This document shows, one piece after another, positions 59,838 to 64,000 of a stretch of 64,000 nt of DNA. A program made the position numbers and the translations under genes. The DNA lies in assembly GCA_044506885.1 (NCBI GenBank), contig JBIQKC010000002.1, positions 85,372 through 149,371 on the forward strand, written 5' to 3'. The notes under the pieces were generated by a model. The model did not search any database, was not told the DNA's origin, and worked only from the letters and a program-made list of their open reading frames with translations. This stretch comes from Croceibacterium_A sp044506885. GTDB taxonomy: Bacteria; Pseudomonadota; Alphaproteobacteria; Sphingomonadales; Sphingomonadaceae. Positions within the stretch are counted from its first letter, which is position 1; every line of letters begins with the position of its first letter.

Positions 59838-60257
59838 ATGGAAAATTTGCCGACATTCACACTCGTGGTCGCGGCGGCGATCTTCGATGGCGACGGTCGC
59901 CTGCTGTTGCAGCAATGTCCGGCGCACAAGCGTAATGCCGGCAAGTGGGAGTTTCCCGGCGGGAAGGTGGAAAGAGAGGAAAATCCGCAAGTTGCCCTGC
60001 TGCGCGAGGTGCGGGAGGAGCTTGGATTGCAGCTCGATCACAAAGCGCTGACGCCCGCAGGATTCGCCGAGCAGCAAGTACCAGGCGGCTCGATCGCGCT
60101 TGTCATGCTGCTTTACACTTGCCTGTCCTGGGACGGGAAGCCGGAGGGCAGGGAGGGCCAGCAATGGGGCTGGTTCACCCACCACGAGGCAGCGGCGCTC
60201 GACCTGCCGCCGATGGATCGCGCGCTATTCGGACGGTTCTCCGCGATGTGCGGTTAG
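59838..60257 (+). CDS. mutT: 8-oxo-dGTP diphosphatase MutT (Nudix)
   Basis: A 139-residue Nudix hydrolase that removes oxidised dGTP from the nucleotide pool. The Nudix box is intact: GGKVEREENPQVALLREVREELGL with G-x5-E-x7-REVREELG. QQCPAHKRNAGKWEFPGGK and WGWFTHHEAAALDLPPMDRAL complete a MutT-like fold. The start ATG 59838 follows GGTTAAG. Its stop codon overlaps the first bases of the nested palindromic element at 60256. Confidence 0.92.
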   Translation: MENLPTFTLVVAAAIFDGDGRLLLQQCPAHKRNAGKWEFPGGKVEREENPQVALLREVREELGLQLDHKALTPAGFAEQQVPGGSIALVMLLYTCLSWDGKPEGREGQQWGWFTHHEAAALDLPPMDRALFGRFSAMCG

Positions 60258-60529
60258 ACCCTGTTCCACCCGGTTGGAAGCGCCGTGACGGAGTCGATTG
60301 TGGCTGAGTGCAAGGCGCGAGGAGAGGTGCGATGCCATAGCATCGCGCCTGACGAGCAACGCTGCAATCGGCCACAATCGACCCGCCGCTTCGCGGTTGC
60401 TCCCTCGAGCCCGCTGGCGGCGTCGCGGCCCTTGCACGGGGCCTGTGACAGGCCCGCGCGGCGGCCCGCTCCTGTCCAGCGGGCTCGAGGGAGCAATCAC
60501 GGTGTTTCCAATCGGGGGGAACAGGGTCT
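60256..60529. repeat. 274-bp nested palindromic element next to tRNA-Arg (family IV)
   Basis: Outer inverted arms of 33 bp (60256-60288 and 60497-60529, about 28 of 33 bases matching) enclose two further inverted pairs: CGATTGTGGC (about 60294) with GCCACAATCG (about 60371), and a perfect 21-bp pair at 60397-60417 and 60476-60496. The whole can fold as one branched structure. It has no coding potential and fills the gap between mutT and the tRNA. Confidence 0.72.
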
Positions 60530-60577
60530 GGGCTATTGCCAAGCCCATCCCTGCTGCCTATGTGCCGCCCTCCAAGC

Positions 60578-60654
60578 GCGCCCGTAGCTCAGCTGGATAG
60601 AGCACCAGACTACGAATCTGGGGGTCAGAGGTTCGAATCCTTTCGGGCGCGCCA
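60578..60654 (+). tRNA. tRNA-Arg (anticodon ACG)
   Basis: A 77-nt cloverleaf: acceptor GCGCCCG/CGGGCGC, D arm GCTCAGCTGGATAGAGC, anticodon stem CCAGA/TCTGG with loop CTACGAA (anticodon ACG, read as ICG for CGT/CGC/CGA), T arm with GTTCGAATC, discriminator G and encoded CCA. The end of the adjacent leftward serine recombinase gene lies inside its 3' half (60625-60654), the classic attachment-site pattern. Confidence 0.96.
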
Positions 60655-62232
60655 TTCTCGAACAAAAGAGAGAACTGCGGGTGTGGTCTTGGCCACACCC
60701 CCGGCAGCACTCCGGGCCAGCACGGCCTTGGAGCCGCTGATGCGGATTTCCCGATCGTCGACACGGACCTCGCTCAGCAGCAGCCGGGCATAGGCCTGAC
60801 GCAGATCGGGCGGGCCGTTGTGCAGCTTTTCACGCAGCAGCAGCGCAACCTTCTCGATCTTCTCGGGTGTGATAACCGGCTCGGCCATCGCTAGGCGACG
60901 GGTCAGATCGGAAATCTGTTCGGCAAGCTCGTCGCGCCGGAACCGCAGATTGACCAGTCGTTCCCGCATCGAGGCGTCCTCGGCGTCCATGAGGCCCTTC
61001 TCGACCAGTTCCAGCAGCCGGGCGATACCAGCCTCGGCTTCCTTGTGGTCCTGGCGCATCTGACGCAGGCGATCCCGGTTGCGGTCCTCGCGCTCGATCG
61101 CTGTGCGCAGATATTCGTCGAGCAGGGCGACGAGGTGATCCGGCTGCAATATCTGCTTCGATACTTCGCCGATCACAATGTCATCGAGCTTGTCCATCGG
61201 CATACGCAGGCCCTTGCAGCCGAACGGACCTTCCTTGAGGCGGGTGGAGCAGCAGTAATAGCGATACTGCCCTCCCTTGCCGGTGTTCTGGATCAAAGCG
61301 GCCCCACAATGGCCGCATCGGGCTACTCCGGCCAGCAGTGTGGGGGAGTTGACGATGCGCGGGGCCACCCGTTTGGGCGCCCGGCTCTGTAGCAGCGCCT
61401 GCACGGCGTTGAACGCCTTCTCATCGATGATGGCAGGCACCACGAACGGCACCCACTCCGACGGCGGACGAGGTCGACCGTTGCGGCTGTCAGTGCGGTT
61501 GAAGTGGTGCAGGCCGTGATAGGTGGTGGAGGTCAAAATGTCGTGGACGCCGCCAGTAGTGAACCTGCGTCCACGCCGAAGGATACCACGCTCGTTCAGC
61601 CAGGTGGCGATGGCCTTCACGCCCATCGGGCGGCCTTCAGTGCCAGAGGCCATGTCGAAGATCATTTGCACGACCCGCGCCTCGGCCTCGTCAACCACCA
61701 GCACTTTCTTGTCCTTGTTGCCTCGGCGCTCGGCGATCTCGACGCCGTAGCCATAGGGCGGTCGCGAACCGTTCCAGAAGCCCTGACGAGCGTTCTCCAG
61801 CATGGCGCGGTGGACGTGTTTGGCGGTTTCCCGGCTCTGATGCTCGTCGAAGATGTGCAGCAGCTTGCGGAACATCTCACCGGTAGGGTCTTGTCCGACC
61901 TCCTGCGTGATGGAGACCAGTTCGACCCCGGCTTTTCGTAACTCGCGGATATAAAGCTCGGAGTGCAGCGAGTCGCGGCTGAACCGACTCAGGGAATGCA
62001 CGACCACCAGATCGAAGGGCTTGTCCGTCCGTTTCGCCGTGTGGATCATCTCCTGGAACACGGGCCGATCTTCGTCGAGGGCGGAAGCCCCCGGCTCGGA
62101 GAAGACTTGCACCACCTCGATGCCCTGCCGTGCGCACCATGTGCGGCATTGAACGATCTGATCGGGGATCGACAGATCGCGCTCGGCCTGCCGTGCGGTT
62201 GATACGCGGACGTAGATTGCCGCCCGCGTCAT
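60625..62232 (-). CDS. large serine recombinase (site-specific integrase)
   Basis: A 535-residue large serine recombinase. The N-terminal catalytic domain (AAIYVRVSTARQAERDLSIPDQ, with the nucleophile Ser in RVST, and LVVVHSLSRFSRDSLHSELYI) is followed by the recombinase domain (RPPYGYGVEIAERRG ... GVKAIATWLNERGILRRGRRFTTGGVHDIL), a zinc ribbon (CGHCGAALIQNTGKGGQYRYYCC) and a coiled coil (IEREDRNRDRLRQMRQDHKEAEAGIARL). The last 11 or so residues (REWRARKDSNL) are encoded by the tRNA-Arg 3' half, so the gene end was likely created by integration. It lies 6 bp after a small ORF. Confidence 0.92.
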   Translation of the reverse strand: MTRAAIYVRVSTARQAERDLSIPDQIVQCRTWCARQGIEVVQVFSEPGASALDEDRPVFQEMIHTAKRTDKPFDLVVVHSLSRFSRDSLHSELYIRELRKAGVELVSITQEVGQDPTGEMFRKLLHIFDEHQSRETAKHVHRAMLENARQGFWNGSRPPYGYGVEIAERRGNKDKKVLVVDEAEARVVQMIFDMASGTEGRPMGVKAIATWLNERGILRRGRRFTTGGVHDILTSTTYHGLHHFNRTDSRNGRPRPPSEWVPFVVPAIIDEKAFNAVQALLQSRAPKRVAPRIVNSPTLLAGVARCGHCGAALIQNTGKGGQYRYYCCSTRLKEGPFGCKGLRMPMDKLDDIVIGEVSKQILQPDHLVALLDEYLRTAIEREDRNRDRLRQMRQDHKEAEAGIARLLELVEKGLMDAEDASMRERLVNLRFRRDELAEQISDLTRRLAMAEPVITPEKIEKVALLLREKLHNGPPDLRQAYARLLLSEVRVDDREIRISGSKAVLARSAAGGVAKTTPAVLSFVREWRARKDSNL

Positions 62233-62238
62233 GGCCGA

Positions 62239-62481
62239 TCACTCCTCGCTGAACAGGATCGCGTCGATCTCCCTGCCAAGATAAGCCCGCAGGATCGCCA
62301 CTTCGTCGCGCAGCACGGGCATGATTGCTGGAAGGTCACTGACCAATGCCTGCCGTCCGTCGACTGGCAGCCTGACCGGAGAGGAAGGCGCAGCCCGCCT
62401 GCGCCGGATAATGATCCGGCCACTGCGCTTTGACGCAGGGCGGCCCTTCGATACGGGGCAGGAGGCGGGCTGAGCGTCCAT
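62239..62481 (-). CDS. small ORF between recombinase genes
   Basis: An 80-residue protein, MDAQPASCPVSKGRPASKRSGRIIIRRRR ... LPAIMPVLRDEVAILRAYLGREIDAILFSEE: a basic N terminus and an acidic helical C terminus. An in-frame TTG at 62514 would add 11 residues. It ends 6 bp before the serine recombinase and lies 117 bp downstream of the tyrosine recombinase, so it may be a recombination directionality factor or a cofactor. No family recognised; inference from position only. Confidence 0.52.
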   Translation of the reverse strand: MDAQPASCPVSKGRPASKRSGRIIIRRRRAAPSSPVRLPVDGRQALVSDLPAIMPVLRDEVAILRAYLGREIDAILFSEE

Positions 62482-62598
62482 CTCCCATTGTCTACGGGAA
62501 CTGCCCCGAGACAACCAAGACCCGATTTTACAGGTGGGACGAGGTTTGTACCACTCGCCATCTTTGGTCGGGAAAATGACATTAATTGCGCAAGACTG

Positions 62599-63672
62599 TC
62601 ACGCATCGTTACGCCCCTTCATACGAGCAACGGCGGCGGCTCTTCGCGCCTCGAAGGCCGACTGCACCGCTTCGTGAGCGCGGGCTCCATCGGCGAGAAT
62701 GTAGTATTTATGTGCAGTCTGGTGATCGGTATGGCCGAGGAGGTCCGGCACAAGCGCCACCATGTCAGGGTCGTGATCGACGAAACTGCTAGCCGCGATG
62801 CTGCGGGCCAGATGCGGCCAGATATGACGTCCGAAGGCGTCCTTTGTGCGCTTTTCGATCTGGGCGCGGATCGGAGCGTCACCCATCGGCTCTCCCCAGC
62901 GGTCGATCCAAAGCCGGTCAGTTTTCGGCCCGCCGCCCCGCATCAGCAGTCTGCGGCGATGATCACGCAGCCAGACGTCGATGTAGGGAGCGAGGGACTG
63001 GGGTAGTTCGGCCTGATAGGGATGAGAGGTCTTGGTCTCCTCCTCGGTGAAGAAGAGGAGGTAGCGATCGCCGTCGAATAGCAGATGCCGCCCGATCTCG
63101 ATCGCCGTCAGGTTGGCGATCCTGACAGGACAGCAGGCAAGAACAGCAATCAGCAGGCCATCGCGCATGCAGGTCGCGGCATGATAGCGATCACCCATCT
63201 CAAGCGCCCGATCCATCAGATCGACGCCCAGCGACAAAAGCTGCCGGGCGTCGACCATGTGGGCACGCTTGTCCTTTTCCGGCCTGGCAATGGCCTTGAG
63301 GTTGCGGATGACGGTCCGCAGCCAGTTCCAGTCCTGGCCGGGAGCTATCGCCATGATCATCCGGGCGAAGCCCTCGAAGATCATTTCCACGCTGCAGGAC
63401 GCGACCCGGTCCTGAAGCTGGATGAGGAACAGGCGCACGCGATCAGGTGTCACTCTCGTTTCGGGCGGTACCCCGGCATCCAGCCAGCCATTACGGGTGA
63501 GGAACGACAGCCACTGGCCGTACCCCTGTTCGACATTGCGGCAGCGGGCGGCGCTCCACTTGCTGGCGGGGTTGGGAGCGTCCAGAAAACTTCTGGTCTC
63601 GCGGGCCTCACGATAACGCAACTGGTCAATGGCGGGCCATTGGGCGGGCTTGAGGCAAAGAGGAGTGCTCAC
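62599..63672 (-). CDS. tyrosine-type site-specific recombinase
   Basis: A 357-residue integrase-fold protein starting with GTG 63672 (overlapping the stop of the upstream recombinase fragment, GTGA). Catalytic blocks: Arg I in CCPVRIANLTAIEIG, the HxxR group in HIWPHLARSIAASSFVDHD, and His/Tyr in DLLGHTDHQTAHKYYILADG. The N-terminal arm/core-binding region is less typical (QWLSFLTRNGWLDAGVPPETRVTPDRVRLFLIQLQ). Tandem overlapping tyrosine recombinases resemble RIT-type elements, but the third partner here is a serine recombinase. Confidence 0.85.
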   Translation of the reverse strand: MSTPLCLKPAQWPAIDQLRYREARETRSFLDAPNPASKWSAARCRNVEQGYGQWLSFLTRNGWLDAGVPPETRVTPDRVRLFLIQLQDRVASCSVEMIFEGFARMIMAIAPGQDWNWLRTVIRNLKAIARPEKDKRAHMVDARQLLSLGVDLMDRALEMGDRYHAATCMRDGLLIAVLACCPVRIANLTAIEIGRHLLFDGDRYLLFFTEEETKTSHPYQAELPQSLAPYIDVWLRDHRRRLLMRGGGPKTDRLWIDRWGEPMGDAPIRAQIEKRTKDAFGRHIWPHLARSIAASSFVDHDPDMVALVPDLLGHTDHQTAHKYYILADGARAHEAVQSAFEARRAAAVARMKGRNDA

Positions 63673-63945
63673 AACACGTCCTCCACCTCGTTGAAACTGT
63701 AATCCACGGCTTCACGAGGCTTTGTCCTACGCCTGACCCTGATCCGTGCGGTGTCGCGGCTGCGCAGGATATGCTCCTGGAAGTGACGAGATGCCTGCCG
63801 CTGCTTGGGCCGGGCATAGTAGTGGCGGGTCGTGTTGATGTCGCGGTGGCCGAGATGCTGGCTGACGGTGAAAATGCCTTCGGGGTTGTCCTTGAGGTAG
63901 AGTTCGGCCGATATGTGACGGAACTGATGCGGCGTGACGGCCACG
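63669..63945 (-). pseudogene. tyrosine recombinase, 3' fragment cut by an insertion sequence
   Basis: The visible 92 codons encode a tyrosine-recombinase C terminus: VAVTPHQFRHISAELYLKDNPEGIF, VSQHLGHRDINTTRHYYARPKQRQ, with HxxR, the second His and the nucleophile Tyr, then a basic tail ending FNEVEDVL. The frame stays open upstream but is encoded by IS-like sequence beyond 63946, so the catalytic half before TPHQFRH is missing. Its stop overlaps the GTG start of the next recombinase. Confidence 0.72.
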
Positions 63946-64000
63946 TGTTGATTTCCGCTGAGAGTTGACCCGGGATTTTCATCGAGAAGTGACCCGGGTT
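63946..64000. mobile_element. IS21-family-like insertion sequence end (runs off right edge)
   Basis: From TGTTGATTTCCGCTGAGAG at 63946 the sequence carries two near-direct repeats, GAGAGTTGACCCGGGA and GAGAAGTGACCCGGGT, 22 bp apart. A TG-beginning end with repeated GTGACCC-type motifs is characteristic of IS21-family terminal regions. The transposase is outside the window. Confidence 0.6.

Noticed and set aside
62599..63945. RIT element (three tandem tyrosine recombinases)
   Set aside because: Only two tyrosine recombinases are visible and one is cut by an IS. The third gene is a serine recombinase, so the label is not justified without sequence beyond the edge.

Overview
This is a GC-rich chromosomal stretch, most likely from an alphaproteobacterium of the order Sphingomonadales (Novosphingobium/Erythrobacter-like). 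I infer this from gene content, not from a database match. The pointers are a short-form HisG, the chvI-chvG-hprK-rapZ-EIIA-HPr block divergent from pckA, a PEPxxWA-type CTERM surface protein, two Flp pilins, a CobS subunit and many dispersed palindromic repeats. The species is not resolved.

Layout. 1-9.9 kb is housekeeping: the start of a proton-pumping pyrophosphatase, a desaturase/carotenoid-hydroxylase-type membrane enzyme, the overlapping hisG-hisD-nusB-thiL operon, DUF2332 and DUF2721 genes, pirin, BolA and a J-domain protein. 10.4-18.9 kb is a dense stress/detoxification cluster read mostly leftward: a GFA enzyme, four intact glutathione S-transferases plus one internally deleted remnant, three glyoxalase-fold genes, SRPBCC, DUF899, a doubled DUF1428 and DoxX, with a divergent HxlR regulator. 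19-31.7 kb holds cobS, a GIY-YIG gene inside a palindromic repeat element, a TauD/TfdA dioxygenase, PBP1, truA, fmt, recR, def, a DivK-like receiver, fhs and rmuC. 31.8-38.9 kb is the ChvGI/nitrogen-type PTS regulatory block and pckA. 39-44.2 kb has small and lipoprotein genes and uvrA, which carries an in-frame repeat insertion. 44.3-53.6 kb is accessory: a PEP-CTERM protein, a nucleotidyltransferase-fold gene with a small overlapping partner, secreted proteins, a mer-like MerR regulator with a textbook operator driving a glutaredoxin-MauE/His-rich operon, and an SDR/cytochrome b/molybdopterin operon. 53.6-60.3 kb has a cyclopropane synthase-type gene, a sugar dehydrogenase, argG, two flp pilin genes and mutT.

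The right end (60.5-64 kb) is a mobile region. A large serine recombinase gene runs into the 3' half of tRNA-Arg(ACG). Next to it are a small ORF, a tyrosine recombinase and a second tyrosine recombinase cut by what looks like an IS21-type insertion sequence end at the window edge.

Repeats are the most distinctive theme. At least four families of palindromic or inverted-repeat elements recur. One family exists here as a GIY-YIG-bearing copy, a deletion derivative that keeps both termini and remnants of the gene, and a minimal copy with only the ends. That pattern suggests a miniature mobile element driven by a GIY-YIG protein. No CRISPR array or rRNA was seen.
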